From contig JACRDE010000395.1 in NCBI GenBank assembly GCA_016212935.1, positions 1 to 37,447 of the forward strand: a stretch of 37,447 nucleotides of DNA. Direction: 5' to 3'. This stretch comes from Desulfomonile tiedjei (lineage in GTDB: Bacteria > Desulfobacterota > Desulfomonilia > Desulfomonilales > Desulfomonilaceae). The notes under the pieces were generated by a model, which was given only the letters and a program-made list of their open reading frames with translations, made no database searches and was not told the DNA's origin. Below, piece after piece: positions 9,541 through 19,946 of this stretch; position 1 is the stretch's first letter, and each line of letters opens with the position of its first letter. The position numbers and the translations under genes were made by a program.

Positions 9541-9674
9541 ATTGAGGAGATTTTCATCCGGTAACCTTGATTCTGATTAGACTCTTGGCAATCGCTACGA
9601 GCATCTTCCAGGGAAGTTCCGCAGTTGGACACATTTCCTTTTGAATTTTCAGATCTCGTCTTGGAGGCCTTATT

Positions 9675-11147
9675 ATGAAATTGCGCAATATCTCAATATA
9701 TCTAATTATTTTGGTGGCTCTTGGGGCTTACGTATACTTTGTTGAAATCAAACATAAGAAGGAACAGCAAGCTCAAGAAGAAAAAGCGGCAAAGATCCTT
9801 CAGCTCGAAAAGGACAAGGTTGTCAGGGTTGAGTTAAAGACTTCAGACGGCACCATAGAACTTCAGAAGCCCGGTGAATCGTGGGTATTGACTTCACCGA
9901 TCAAGACCGGCGCGGATCAAATTGCCGTGGGATCGCTCATCCATTCCGCTCTGGACGCCAAGCCCGAAAAGGTGATCTTGGAAAAGGATGCTAATTGGGA
10001 CGAGTTCGGCCTGGACAAACCTGCGTTCACAATTACGCTTGCTACGAAAGACAAGAAGACCGAAGTTTTTTTCGGTGCGACGAACCCGTCGAAAAGCTCG
10101 TACTACGCGCGAGTCGATGAACAACCGAAACTCCTCCTCGTGGCTGACACGCTCAAGAATAGCCTCAACAAGAGCCCGTACGACCTGCGGGACAAATCCA
10201 TTTTGACTCTTGCTGCGGAGGACGTAGATCGGGTGGTAGTGTCCAGGGGACAAGAGTCGGTAGAACTCGAACTCCAGGACAAAGACAAGTGGTTACTCAC
10301 AAAACCCGAGCGTTTCAGGGCTAAGCAGTCGGTAATTGAAGCGGGATTGAACAGTCTTGCCGCCATAAAAGCGAAAGAAATCATTGATGAGCCCAAAACC
10401 GATGGAGACCCTTACGGATTGGACAATCCGCAGGAATCCATAACAATCGGTGGCAAGAATATTGAGCAGACACTCCAGATAGGCAAAGCGGCCGGCGAGG
10501 TTAAAGCGTCTGCGCCAGGTGCGACACCCAATTTTTATGCAAAGATCAAGGGGCACGACACGGTATACGTAATCGAGGGAAGGGCCATAAAGGCCCTGAA
10601 GGCTGACGCCAAAGAACTGCGGGATCGGGCAGTGGTGACGTTCAATCCATCTGACATAGAAAAAGTGGAGATAACGTTGGACGGCAAAACTTGGCTGGCA
10701 ACCCAGGGGCCAGACAAGGTGTGGTCTTTGGAGAAACCCGAGAAAAAAGACAAACTCGATAACTGGGCTATCAGCGGAATGTTGTGGAGTCTAAAGGACC
10801 TGGAATGGAAATCCATTCTTAAGCCTGGGGCTGACCCTACATCGACCCAATTGTCAAACCCGCAGCTCGTGGCTCAGTTCTTCAAGAAAGGTGACAAAGA
10901 TCCGATAGTTCTCAAAGCCGGTTGGCCACAAGAGGAACAGAAAAAGAACGAACCGGCCGAAACCAGCATAGATGACAAGAAAGAGACAACCGGAAAAACC
11001 ACCGCAGTTCCTGATGAGAAGAAGACGCCGTCAACGGTAAGTGTTTCAGTGCAGCCACACGAGGAGGAGAATGCAATTTTTGTCTTGGATGGCAATTTCT
11101 TGGAGCGCTTGCGGGAAGACTTGCAGAAACTTGCTGAAAAGAAGTGA
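9675..11147 (+). CDS. DUF4340-type protein associated with the Gld-like ABC transporter
   Basis: N-terminal TM (MKLRNISIYLIILVALGAYVYFVE), repeated V.RVELKTSDGTIELQK...W.LT.P style modules, position after gldAFG-like genes. Confidence 0.75.
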   Translation: MKLRNISIYLIILVALGAYVYFVEIKHKKEQQAQEEKAAKILQLEKDKVVRVELKTSDGTIELQKPGESWVLTSPIKTGADQIAVGSLIHSALDAKPEKVILEKDANWDEFGLDKPAFTITLATKDKKTEVFFGATNPSKSSYYARVDEQPKLLLVADTLKNSLNKSPYDLRDKSILTLAAEDVDRVVVSRGQESVELELQDKDKWLLTKPERFRAKQSVIEAGLNSLAAIKAKEIIDEPKTDGDPYGLDNPQESITIGGKNIEQTLQIGKAAGEVKASAPGATPNFYAKIKGHDTVYVIEGRAIKALKADAKELRDRAVVTFNPSDIEKVEITLDGKTWLATQGPDKVWSLEKPEKKDKLDNWAISGMLWSLKDLEWKSILKPGADPTSTQLSNPQLVAQFFKKGDKDPIVLKAGWPQEEQKKNEPAETSIDDKKETTGKTTAVPDEKKTPSTVSVSVQPHEEENAIFVLDGNFLERLREDLQKLAEKK

Positions 11148-11388
11148 TTACTTGAGGATTCCGTCTCTGTACGCGTTCCTGGCAATGAATTTTGCAGGGC
11201 TACTATCCGGCGTCCCCAAGGCACGCCCCTCTTTTGAGCCCTGTGGGGATTGCTGAAAGTAGTCCGGTGCTTCAGCGCCGGGCGATCATGATGGCACAAT
11301 TCCGACCATTAGAAAAGATCTGAGACAGCGTCTCCCTTCCGGCCCTTCCGCAGTTTTGTCACCCGATTGAAAAGCCTATCCTGAAAAT

Positions 11389-12579
11389 CTAATGAACTGT
11401 GCATATTGCGCTGAGCGCGTCTCTTCCAAATGGAGATATGGACCTCAGGAATTCTATGATTCCCGGGAGTTCCCGAACCACGAATTCTATCTCCTCCTCA
11501 GTACTGAATCTTGAAAGAGAAAACCTGATCGACCCGTGAACTGCAGTGAACGGTACGCCCATTGCGCGTAATACGTGGGAAGGTTCCAGCGAGCCGGAGG
11601 TGCAGGCTGATCCTGAAGAGGCGCAGATCCCCTTTTCATCCATTCTCATCAAAATGGCTTCCCCTTCCACGTACTCGAACCCAATACTGAGAGTGTTCGG
11701 GAGCCGCCGTTCCAGATGACCGTTCACGCGACAAGCTGGAATTCTCTCGAGAAGGGCCTTTTGAAGTCGGTCGCGAAGCTGACGTACACGGGTGTTCTCT
11801 TCCACCAGATTCTTCCTGGCCAATGCCGCAGCGGCGCCAAGGCCTACTATGCCTGGTACGTTTTCCGTACCGCCTCGGCGATCAGACTCTTGATGGCCTC
11901 CAATGACAAAGGGGGAAAATCTGGTTCCCTTCTTGATATACAGAGCACCTATGCCTTTTGGCGCGTGGAGCTTGTGGCCGGACAAAGCCAAAAAGTTGAT
12001 GTTGGACTCAGACACCTTAATGGGAATTTTCCCTACTACTTGCACGGCGTCCGTATGCATCAGGGCGCCATGTTCCTGGGCGATTTCAGCTATTTCATCT
12101 ATGGGAAAAATCACTCCGGTCTCGTTGTTGGCCCACATTACGGACACAAGAGCGGTCTCGTCGGAGATTTTGTTGCGCACCTCATTCATATCCAGCATTC
12201 CGTCTTTGTCCACTGAAAGCCAACGGACAATGTATCCTTTGGTACGAGCAAGATGTTTGCACAGGTTCAAGACCGCAGGGTGTTCTACTCGAGTCGCGAC
12301 GATTTCGCGTCTACCCGGGTTGGTGGCCAATGCGCTGAGAATGGCAGTTGAATCCGATTCGGTACCTCCTGAGGTATATACTATCTCCTGTGGGGATGCC
12401 CCGAGCAGTTCTGCCAGAGATCTCCTTGCAGCTGAAACCTCTCTCGCTACGCTTCCGCCGAACGAATGCATACTGGAAGGATTACCGTAGCGCTCTGTAA
12501 AGTAAGGTCGCATGGCCTCAAAAACCTCAGGAGCGACCTTCGTTGTAGCGTTATTGTCCAGGTAGACGACCTTTTTCAT
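11389..12579 (-). CDS. nifS: Cysteine desulfurase, NifS type
   Basis: [61 protein letters not shown]. Confidence 0.95.
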   Translation of the reverse strand: MKKVVYLDNNATTKVAPEVFEAMRPYFTERYGNPSSMHSFGGSVAREVSAARRSLAELLGASPQEIVYTSGGTESDSTAILSALATNPGRREIVATRVEHPAVLNLCKHLARTKGYIVRWLSVDKDGMLDMNEVRNKISDETALVSVMWANNETGVIFPIDEIAEIAQEHGALMHTDAVQVVGKIPIKVSESNINFLALSGHKLHAPKGIGALYIKKGTRFSPFVIGGHQESDRRGGTENVPGIVGLGAAAALARKNLVEENTRVRQLRDRLQKALLERIPACRVNGHLERRLPNTLSIGFEYVEGEAILMRMDEKGICASSGSACTSGSLEPSHVLRAMGVPFTAVHGSIRFSLSRFSTEEEIEFVVRELPGIIEFLRSISPFGRDALSAICTVH

Positions 12580-13421
12580 GCCGCCACCTCCTCAACGAAG
12601 AGGTCCGGGTGCACCAGTTCTCTCAGTTTTGCCTCGATTCCTCCTTTTGTAAGTGAGGAACTTGGGCAGGAGGTGCACATTCCTCGCAGAGCGACCAGCA
12701 CTCTATTGCCGTCGAGATCCACCAGTTCCACATCTCCTCCATCCTGTTGGAGCATTGGGCGGATCTCCTTTTCTATTACGTCTTGTATCTTTGCGATCTT
12801 CTGAAGATTCGTCATTCTGGGGGCAGGCTTTTCGGTCTTGGGCTCCTGCTTGCGCTCTCCCCGAACCTGTTGAATTATCCCAGCGATCTTTTCGTGGCAC
12901 AGTCCGCACCCACCGCCGGCTTTGGTGTAATGGGTCACCTGCTCCACAGTGGTTAGATTGTTGGCTTTTACTTCGTGCCTGATCTGCTCGTCGGTGACGC
13001 CGAAGCATTCACAGACCAATTGGCCCTCAAGTTCTTCGCTTGGAGCCGGTTGACCTCTATAACAGGCCACAGCGGCGTGGAACGCGTCGCGTCCCATTAC
13101 CGAGCAATGCATTTTTTCTTGAGGCAGTCCGCCGAGGTATTCCGCTATGTCCTGATTTGTAATTTTCAGAGCTTCGTCAACGGTTCTGCCTTTTACCATT
13201 TCGGTGAGCGCGCTGCTGGACGCAATTGCACTGCCGCACCCGAACGTCTGGAATCTTGCATCAACGATCTTCTCGGTTTCAGGGTCTATTTTCAGGAAAA
13301 GTTTCAAGGCGTCTCCGCATGCCAGGGAGCCCACTTCCCCCACCGCATTGGCGTCTTCTAGTTCTCCGATATTCCTGGGATTAAAAAAATGATCTTTCAC
13401 TTTGTCGCTGTATTCCCACAT
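12576..13421 (-). CDS. nifU: Fe-S cluster assembly scaffold NifU (IscU-type N domain, BFD-type [2Fe-2S] domain, Nfu C domain)
   Basis: N domain [30 protein letters not shown]; middle [12 protein letters not shown]...[12 protein letters not shown]-terminal GMCTSCPSS. Overlaps nifS by 4 nt. Confidence 0.95.
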   Translation of the reverse strand: MWEYSDKVKDHFFNPRNIGELEDANAVGEVGSLACGDALKLFLKIDPETEKIVDARFQTFGCGSAIASSSALTEMVKGRTVDEALKITNQDIAEYLGGLPQEKMHCSVMGRDAFHAAVACYRGQPAPSEELEGQLVCECFGVTDEQIRHEVKANNLTTVEQVTHYTKAGGGCGLCHEKIAGIIQQVRGERKQEPKTEKPAPRMTNLQKIAKIQDVIEKEIRPMLQQDGGDVELVDLDGNRVLVALRGMCTSCPSSSLTKGGIEAKLRELVHPDLFVEEVAA

Positions 13422-13847
13422 GGAAACACCTCATGATTCGCTTTTTTCAGGGATTTGAAGATATCAGACCCCAATTCGTACTTCAAGGATTAGTGACCGA
13501 TTTTCGCCTGGTACTTAAGATGCAATAAAAGGCCCTGCGGTTTCCTGTTTGCGCCAAAAAGGGGATCATTTTTTGTACGGAGAGATAGTTCCTCGCAAAG
13601 ATTTTGCGGATATCCGAGGCCGTTCATATAGTATGATTTTAATTTTACGCAACTGTGTCGTCTACCCTACGAGAAATCGGCGATATGTGCGAAGAATGAA
13701 AGAAATTGAAAATACCAAAGAAAACGGTTCCATGGGCAGCTAAGGAGGGAATCGCTACATCGATCGAGGCTTCAGGCCTTTGAAGCAGAAGCCTGGATGT
13801 CACTGATTTCCGCTGTCACAACAAACGTAAGGAAGGGAAGAAAAAAC

Positions 13848-15356
13848 ATGAATCCAAAAGATTCATACGAGAAAATATCGGCACACAGCAAAGAGATGAC
13901 ACATCTAGGGTCCGCCATGGCCATACTCAACTGGGACCAAAGAACCCAAATCCCTCGCAGCGGCCACGCCTCCAGGGCCCAAGTGCTTGCCACCATGGCC
14001 GGAATGATTCACAAAATGGCCACAGATCCCAGAGTCGGAGAGTGGCTATCTATCTTGGAGAATTCTCACGTATGCAGAGATCCTCTCGCCATTGAGGCGG
14101 TTAACGTTCGAGAGTGGCGACGATCATTCGACCGCGCAACCAAAATTCCCCAGGAGCTTGCAGTGGAAATCGCGCGTGCTGCCGCTGAGGGGCAGTCGGT
14201 TTGGGAAAAGGCGCGGCCCGAGAATGACTGGAAACTCTTCGAGCCCTACCTGGAACGAATTGTCGGCCTCAAGAGGGAAGAGGCCCAAGCCCTGGGGTTC
14301 GAAAATGAACCTTACGACGCTCTGTTGGACGCGTACGAACGCGCAGAGACGGCACGGAACCTCGAACCGGTGTTCAAGCGGCTGACTGAGGCTCTGGTGG
14401 CCCTGTTGCAGCGCATCATCAGCAGCGGAAGGCAACCCGATCCTTGTCTCAAGCACCTGTATTTTCCCATTGCCGAGCAGGAGGCTTTTGCTGTCTCAGT
14501 GGCCAAGCGCATTGGCTACGACATGGAAGCAGGCCGGCTGGACGTATCAGCTCACCCCTTTACCACCGGAATTGCACCCGGTGACGTTCGGATAACCACA
14601 CGGTACAGCGAGAATTACTTCAATGAGGCATTCTTTGGCGTGATCCACGAGACAGGACACGCGCTCTATCATCAGGGATTGCCGCTGGATCATTGGGGCA
14701 CTCCGTTTTGTCGCCCCATATCTCTGGGCATCAATGAATCCCAATCGAGGATGTGGGAAAACCTTGTGGCCAGATCCAAAGAATTCTGGCGGTGCTTCTA
14801 CCCGGAGGCACAGGCAAGGTTCAAGGAGCTTGGCGCAGTCGACGAGCAGGACTTCTATTTTTCAATCAATAATGTTCGTCCGAGTCTTATTCGTGTGGAA
14901 GCGGATGAGGTCACCTACAACATACATATTCTACTCAGATTCGAACTCGAGGTACTACTTATAAGGGGAGACCTTGATGTCCGCGATTTGCCCGACGCTT
15001 GGAACTCAAAAATGCAGGCTTATCTGGGCGTTACCCCTCCTGACTTCTCGCAAGGCTCAATGCAGGACGTGCATTGGTCATCGGGTTCAATAGGATATTT
15101 CCCGACTTACACGCTGGGTAATTTGTACTCGGCCCAATTTTTCGCGCAGGCTGAAAAAGATTTGGGGGATCTTCGTCTGCAGATCGAAAGGGGCGAGTTC
15201 GCTCCATTGCTGGATTGGCTCAGGAGGAAAATACACAACCAGGGAACCAGGTACCTGCCGAGAGATCTAGTGAAGACGGTTACAGGCGAGGATTTGGACT
15301 CCCAGTTTCTGATTGATTACCTCGAGCGAAAATACTCAGAACTGTATGCGCTCTGA
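13848..15356 (+). CDS. Carboxypeptidase M32 (Taq type)
   Basis: HETGHALYHQGLP zinc motif and the GINESQSRMWENLVARS family motif. Start chosen at MNPKDSYEK, preceded by ggaaggga. Confidence 0.93.
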   Translation: MNPKDSYEKISAHSKEMTHLGSAMAILNWDQRTQIPRSGHASRAQVLATMAGMIHKMATDPRVGEWLSILENSHVCRDPLAIEAVNVREWRRSFDRATKIPQELAVEIARAAAEGQSVWEKARPENDWKLFEPYLERIVGLKREEAQALGFENEPYDALLDAYERAETARNLEPVFKRLTEALVALLQRIISSGRQPDPCLKHLYFPIAEQEAFAVSVAKRIGYDMEAGRLDVSAHPFTTGIAPGDVRITTRYSENYFNEAFFGVIHETGHALYHQGLPLDHWGTPFCRPISLGINESQSRMWENLVARSKEFWRCFYPEAQARFKELGAVDEQDFYFSINNVRPSLIRVEADEVTYNIHILLRFELEVLLIRGDLDVRDLPDAWNSKMQAYLGVTPPDFSQGSMQDVHWSSGSIGYFPTYTLGNLYSAQFFAQAEKDLGDLRLQIERGEFAPLLDWLRRKIHNQGTRYLPRDLVKTVTGEDLDSQFLIDYLERKYSELYAL

Positions 15357-15574
15357 GAGTCTTTTCAAAGCCTATACGGTTCACATTGTGTGATGTGACT
15401 CTGAGATGACGGAAGTTCGCCACTCCCGCAAACCCTGGAAGGAAGGGGTAACAGCTATTCCCGATTACGGCTCGGGGCAAGGCGCGCCTGTGAAAATTAC
15501 GGGATGTCCAAAGAATGGTTGCAGTCCGGGCGGCGGCCATGTTGAACGCAAATCGGCATTACTTCCAGCAATTA

Positions 15575-16498
15575 CTAGCCGGCGATTCTACCGAAAAAAT
15601 CGATCTGGTGGGCTATGTACACAAGCCTGCCCTCTTCTATTTGCCTGTGTCTATCCTCGATCCATCGGCCAAAAGGAACGGAGTCGAGTTCAGGATGCTC
15701 TGAGAGAGCGAGGCCCATTGTGTGCACTATAAAATGAAGAAAATATGCTTCGTCTTCTCTGTAGCCCTTTGAGCCGGCGAAGACTACCCAGTCTGACGGT
15801 CCTGCCTCAAGAATTTCGGCTCCAGCTTCCCTGGCATGCTGGAAAAAATGCCTGCCTGTACGGCTGTCTCCGGACAATCTACCTTTTATTACTCGTTGAT
15901 CCATGGTCCTGTGGTACAGAAGCTCTATCTTGGAATCTAAGGCCTTTTGGATCTCTGGCTGCAGAATGGTAGCCCCGTCAAAATTTATCGTGAAATAAAA
16001 CATCCCTCCCGGCTTAAGCATCGAGAACAGGTGCGGAAGCACAGCGGGTACGTCAACAAGATCCAGGAAAGCGTTCGCGATAAGGAGGTCCCATGACAAT
16101 TTGTTCTCTTCATTCTCCATAAACTCCAGCACGTCCGCAGTTACAGGTTTGACGAAGATTTCGCTATTCCCTCGACTCAGCCGGATGCGTCGCCTATCCG
16201 CAGAATACTCGTAGTTGCGTCTGATGGCCCAGTTCGGAAGGCGACCAAAAACCTCAGCAGTGTTTTCGGATTGAGAGTCAACGCAGGTGTAATCAGCCCG
16301 CTTGAGCAGGCCCCAGTCAATAGCCCTCTCGACCATGGTGCCTATGCCAGAGCCAAGCTCCAGGACCCTGAGCGTCTCGGGGCCGGAGGAAACCTCAGCA
16401 GCAAGCCTTTCCCAGACTGATTTGTTCAGGCTTCGGTCATCGACACTCTTCTTTGACGACAAATATCGGGCAAACGTGTATTCTTGCGGCTCGGGCAT
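15575..16498 (-). CDS. Class I SAM-dependent methyltransferase
   Basis: LRVLELGSGIGTMVERAI motif I and LLIANAFLDLVD. Last gene of the five-gene operon. Confidence 0.85.
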   Translation of the reverse strand: MPEPQEYTFARYLSSKKSVDDRSLNKSVWERLAAEVSSGPETLRVLELGSGIGTMVERAIDWGLLKRADYTCVDSQSENTAEVFGRLPNWAIRRNYEYSADRRRIRLSRGNSEIFVKPVTADVLEFMENEENKLSWDLLIANAFLDLVDVPAVLPHLFSMLKPGGMFYFTINFDGATILQPEIQKALDSKIELLYHRTMDQRVIKGRLSGDSRTGRHFFQHAREAGAEILEAGPSDWVVFAGSKGYREDEAYFLHFIVHTMGLALSEHPELDSVPFGRWIEDRHRQIEEGRLVYIAHQIDFFGRIAG

Positions 16499-16500
16499 TT

Positions 16501-17580
16501 CTATTTCACCATCTCCGAAAGAAAATTCCGTATCTTTTCAGCACTGTCGTGCCAAGTGGGGTGGACGGCATATCGGTCGAGAGCTGCGAGGCTCATGTTC
16601 TGCAGCATATCTCTGTCTCGAATCAGTTGGTCGACATAGCCGGCTATTGAATCAATATTTCCAGGAGTAACCAGAAATCCGTCCTTGCCGGGAGTGACAA
16701 TCTCGCGTGCTGCCCCTACATTGCCAGCCAAGCAAGGAAGTCCGAACCCCATGGCCTCCAGATAAACGATTCCAAAGCCCTCATAGGATGAAGGAACAGC
16801 GAGAAACTGGTTTTGACCGTACCTCTCAATAAGACCCTGGCGGTCAAGGACCCCTAGCATGCGAACATTCTTGCCGATGGCCTGAGTTTCCACGATGCGG
16901 TGTATCATGGCGACGTAGTCCGGATCGGATTCGAGACTCCCCACCACATCCAATTTCCACGCGTCCAGTGGGAGGCGAGCAAGCGCCATGAGCAGAGTAT
17001 GGAGTTCTTTGCGTTGGATGAGGCTTCCAACGAACAATATGCGCAAGGGGCCCGGTTCTAATGATTCTTGCGAGATCCGGTTGACAGAGGGCGGCGGGCT
17101 TCCTGCGTCACGGCCGGGATACGCGATAACAGAACGATTGCAGCTTCCGATAAGCTCCTCGACTGTGGAACGAGTGGTCGCGCTGTTAAAAACGTAGCCG
17201 TCGACACGGGAAAGGTAGTCTCTCTCAACAATCCCGTACAGCCGATTTTTCCAGGCGGCTCTCTGTTCGCTGCATCTCAGGTGATGAACTATGGACACAA
17301 TTGGATAGCCCGCATTGCGCTTGAGCAAGCGATTCCCAATGAACAGCGAAGGATGGTTCAACTCGTCTTGCAGAAGAACATCCAGCCGCGCTCCCGACAA
17401 CGCGCGCCAGAATCGCGAGGAAGCGTTGTCCAGCAGATGCCGTCCGTACGTGCGCCACGGCAATGGGAAGATTTCCACCGTATCGCCGCAGGAACGGAGA
17501 TGCTCCACGAGCATCCGGTCATACAGGAAGCCGCCTGTAACAATTTCCAAATGGCCGTAAATTACCAGACCGACTATCAA
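16501..17580 (-). CDS. Glycosyltransferase family 4-like (GT-B)
   Basis: LRILFVGSLIQRKELHTLLMAL, SSYEGFGIVYLEAMGFGLPCLAGNVGAAREIV. Confidence 0.92.
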   Translation of the reverse strand: MIVGLVIYGHLEIVTGGFLYDRMLVEHLRSCGDTVEIFPLPWRTYGRHLLDNASSRFWRALSGARLDVLLQDELNHPSLFIGNRLLKRNAGYPIVSIVHHLRCSEQRAAWKNRLYGIVERDYLSRVDGYVFNSATTRSTVEELIGSCNRSVIAYPGRDAGSPPPSVNRISQESLEPGPLRILFVGSLIQRKELHTLLMALARLPLDAWKLDVVGSLESDPDYVAMIHRIVETQAIGKNVRMLGVLDRQGLIERYGQNQFLAVPSSYEGFGIVYLEAMGFGLPCLAGNVGAAREIVTPGKDGFLVTPGNIDSIAGYVDQLIRDRDMLQNMSLAALDRYAVHPTWHDSAEKIRNFLSEMVK

Positions 17581-17972
17581 GGACGCTCTCGACGAAACGA
17601 AGCCCAGGCGATCTCGTTTTCCCAGATTTTCACTGTGACCGCATTGATGTTCCGTGCACTTATTCGTTCGGAAAATGAATCACAGAATATTCTGGACAGA
17701 TGCTCTATGCTTGGGTTCAGGCTGCTAAATTCAGGCAATTCGTTCAAGGTCTTGTCGCGGTAATACGCGACCAGCGCATCCAACTGGGTCTCAATATCTA
17801 CAATGTCTACCAGATAACCGTGCTGATCGAGTTCCGTTCCCTCAAGCAGCACCTCAACCCGGTAATGATGAGAGTGGCGCTGATTCTCATCGCCCCAGTC
17901 TCCTCCGAAAAGAAAATGCTGCGCTACGAAATCGCGCTGTACCGCTACGGTATAAAATGAGCCATTATTCAT
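17577..17972 (-). CDS. 6-pyruvoyl-tetrahydropterin synthase / 6-carboxytetrahydropterin synthase (QueD) family protein
   Basis: Candidate Zn ligands in FVAQHFL and RHSHHY, terminal KIWENEIAWASF. The catalytic Cys expected before the HxH pair is absent (GDENQRHSH). Confidence 0.82.
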   Translation of the reverse strand: MNNGSFYTVAVQRDFVAQHFLFGGDWGDENQRHSHHYRVEVLLEGTELDQHGYLVDIVDIETQLDALVAYYRDKTLNELPEFSSLNPSIEHLSRIFCDSFSERISARNINAVTVKIWENEIAWASFRRERP

Positions 17973-17973
17973 A

Positions 17974-19014
17974 CTAGTCCTCGTATGTAAGAATCACTTG
18001 TATCGCGTTCTCCGGCTGTTCATCGAGCAGTTTGTATGCTTCCGAGACTCGGGACACATGGAACCTGTGGGTGATCAGGCTGGAAGGTTTCAATCTCTCA
18101 AGCATCCTCAATGCCAGCGTCAAACGGCGGGATTTGGTCCAAAGACCGGTGAATTCCGGCGCCAGGGCGCTCACCTGACTGCTGATCAGCTTTATTCGGC
18201 CCCTGTGAAAACGGCCGCCGAGGTCTATCGCCGCCCTCTTGCCACCGTACCATGAACCGATGACTACCCTTCCCCCAAATCCGGCTGCCGATATTGCAGT
18301 ATCCAAAGCAGCGGGATTTCCGGAGAGTTCGTAAACCAGGTCGGCCCCTGAGCGAGAATGCTCTGCTCCCAACAGCTCCAGAATTCTCGCCGACAGCTCA
18401 GGATCTCCAGGATCGAGGGCGCAAGCTCCGAGCGCGGAGGATTTTTCACGCCTCAACGGGTATTTGTCAAGTGTAACAAGTAGCTGCAAAGGAAAGCCTG
18501 CCAACAGGCCGGCAGTCAGCAGGCCCACTATTCCCTGCCCTATGATCAGAACCCTCTCTCCGATAATGGGCCGTCCATCCATCAGGAAGCTTACCGCAGT
18601 CTCCATATTCGGCAGAAATGCGGCTTCTTCAGCAGACAACTCAGGTGGGACTGGAATCAGGTGCTCAGGCGGTGATGCGAAATAACTTCGGTGCGGATTG
18701 AAGGAAAACACGATCTGTCCCAGCCAATTCCGATCCACCGAGGCACCGGTCTCGATTACCTTTCCAACGCATGAATAACCGTATTTCAAAGGGTACGCGA
18801 ACTTGCCAGCCAAAGATGGGATCGAATCATCTACCGGCAGATCCGCAGGCCAGAGCCCTCTGTACAAGAGCATTTCAGTGCCCGGACTTATCGCGGAGCA
18901 GAGGGTCTCCACCAGGACGTTATTTCTCGGCAGGTCTGGAAAAGGTTCTTCGACTGCAGCTACAGCGTAAGGCGCTCTGAATTCAACAGAAAGGTTCTTC
19001 ATTTGTTTGAGCAA
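17974..19014 (-). CDS. Medium-chain (MDR/zinc-type) alcohol dehydrogenase family protein
   Basis: SAISPGTEMLLYRG, YGYSCVGKVIETG, VLIIGQGIVGLLTAGLLAG, GGRVVIGSWYGGKRAAIDLGGRFHRGRIKLISSQ. Confidence 0.88.
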   Translation of the reverse strand: MLKQMKNLSVEFRAPYAVAAVEEPFPDLPRNNVLVETLCSAISPGTEMLLYRGLWPADLPVDDSIPSLAGKFAYPLKYGYSCVGKVIETGASVDRNWLGQIVFSFNPHRSYFASPPEHLIPVPPELSAEEAAFLPNMETAVSFLMDGRPIIGERVLIIGQGIVGLLTAGLLAGFPLQLLVTLDKYPLRREKSSALGACALDPGDPELSARILELLGAEHSRSGADLVYELSGNPAALDTAISAAGFGGRVVIGSWYGGKRAAIDLGGRFHRGRIKLISSQVSALAPEFTGLWTKSRRLTLALRMLERLKPSSLITHRFHVSRVSEAYKLLDEQPENAIQVILTYED

Positions 19015-19036
19015 CAGGGAGTATTAATATGGCGAC

Positions 19037-19738
19037 TTACGTCAGGTCGCCCCAGAGAATCAGATCTTCTCCCAACCATCTGTGCCCCGGATTCAACACA
19101 CGGGGGAAGCTCTCAGGAGCGTTTGCTCTCAGGTCCTTCACGGCCCTGAGTCCCCCGACCATTACCGGAGCAACAGTCAGAACAATGTAATCAGCCAGCT
19201 TCTCCAGTAAGAAATTCGTGATTATCCCCGATCCACCTTCAACCATCAGACTTCTGATTCCCATTTCGCCGAGCATGTCCAGCATAGCCGAAAGATCCAC
19301 CATAGTCCCAGACCTCGTGGGGACTGCGTGAACTTCCGCCCCTGCCGCTTCTACCGCTTTGAGGCGATCGTCACCGTAATTACCCGTTGAAATGATGATG
19401 GGACGGCGTGAATCCTGATTCAGCAGATTGGAGTCAAGTGGGAGTCTCAAGCGACTGTCCACAACCACAGGCCTTGGGTTCTTGCCATGCACGAGCCGGA
19501 CGTTTAGCCTGGGATTGTCCGAGAGTACGGTTCCAATGCCAACAAGAATCGCGTCGTGACTGGCTCTCAATTGATGTGTGAGTGTGAGGGACTTTCGCCC
19601 GCTTAACGGTAAAGCTTCGCCAGGCTTCGCGGAAATACACCCATCAAGACTCTGGGCATAACTGAGAGTAACAAAGGGACGCCGAGTTCTATCAAAATGA
19701 TTCTTAGAAAGAGCGAGAAGAGATTTAAGAAAATCCAT
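19037..19738 (-). CDS. RibD C-terminal/DHFR-fold reductase (stand-alone)
   Basis: RPFVTLSYAQSLDGCISA, LRASHDAILVGIGTVLSDNPRLNVR, SLMVEGGSGIITNFL. Start moved to internal Met MDFLKSLLAL. Confidence 0.88.
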   Translation of the reverse strand: MDFLKSLLALSKNHFDRTRRPFVTLSYAQSLDGCISAKPGEALPLSGRKSLTLTHQLRASHDAILVGIGTVLSDNPRLNVRLVHGKNPRPVVVDSRLRLPLDSNLLNQDSRRPIIISTGNYGDDRLKAVEAAGAEVHAVPTRSGTMVDLSAMLDMLGEMGIRSLMVEGGSGIITNFLLEKLADYIVLTVAPVMVGGLRAVKDLRANAPESFPRVLNPGHRWLGEDLILWGDLT

Positions 19739-19946
19739 GCCACAAAAAAATAAAACGGCTCCCGCTTGATTACTGTCGGCCGAATTACCCACTAGTAAAT
19801 CTCGGCTCGGAGCGGAACACTATCACGATGTTTGTAAACATACAAGATTCTTTATTCACGCACTGGAAGCATTCAGCCACGTGTCGGAAATGCTCAACTC
19901 GGAATGCGATCTTTCAACTACTCGGCGCATCGAGGCTCCTCGACAT

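Noticed and set aside
9477-9581. 34-codon acidic small ORF (MGRINSEDSDLESTQPSSDEDGLRRFSSGNLDSD)
   Set aside because: Weak ribosome-binding site and overlap with the hairpin; could be chance. Would need Ribo-seq.
11716-12490. Plus-strand ORFs of 166 and 195 aa
   Set aside because: Antisense to nifS, with no recognisable domain.
13549-13743. 64-aa ORF upstream of the M32 peptidase
   Set aside because: No domain, poor start context, likely chance.
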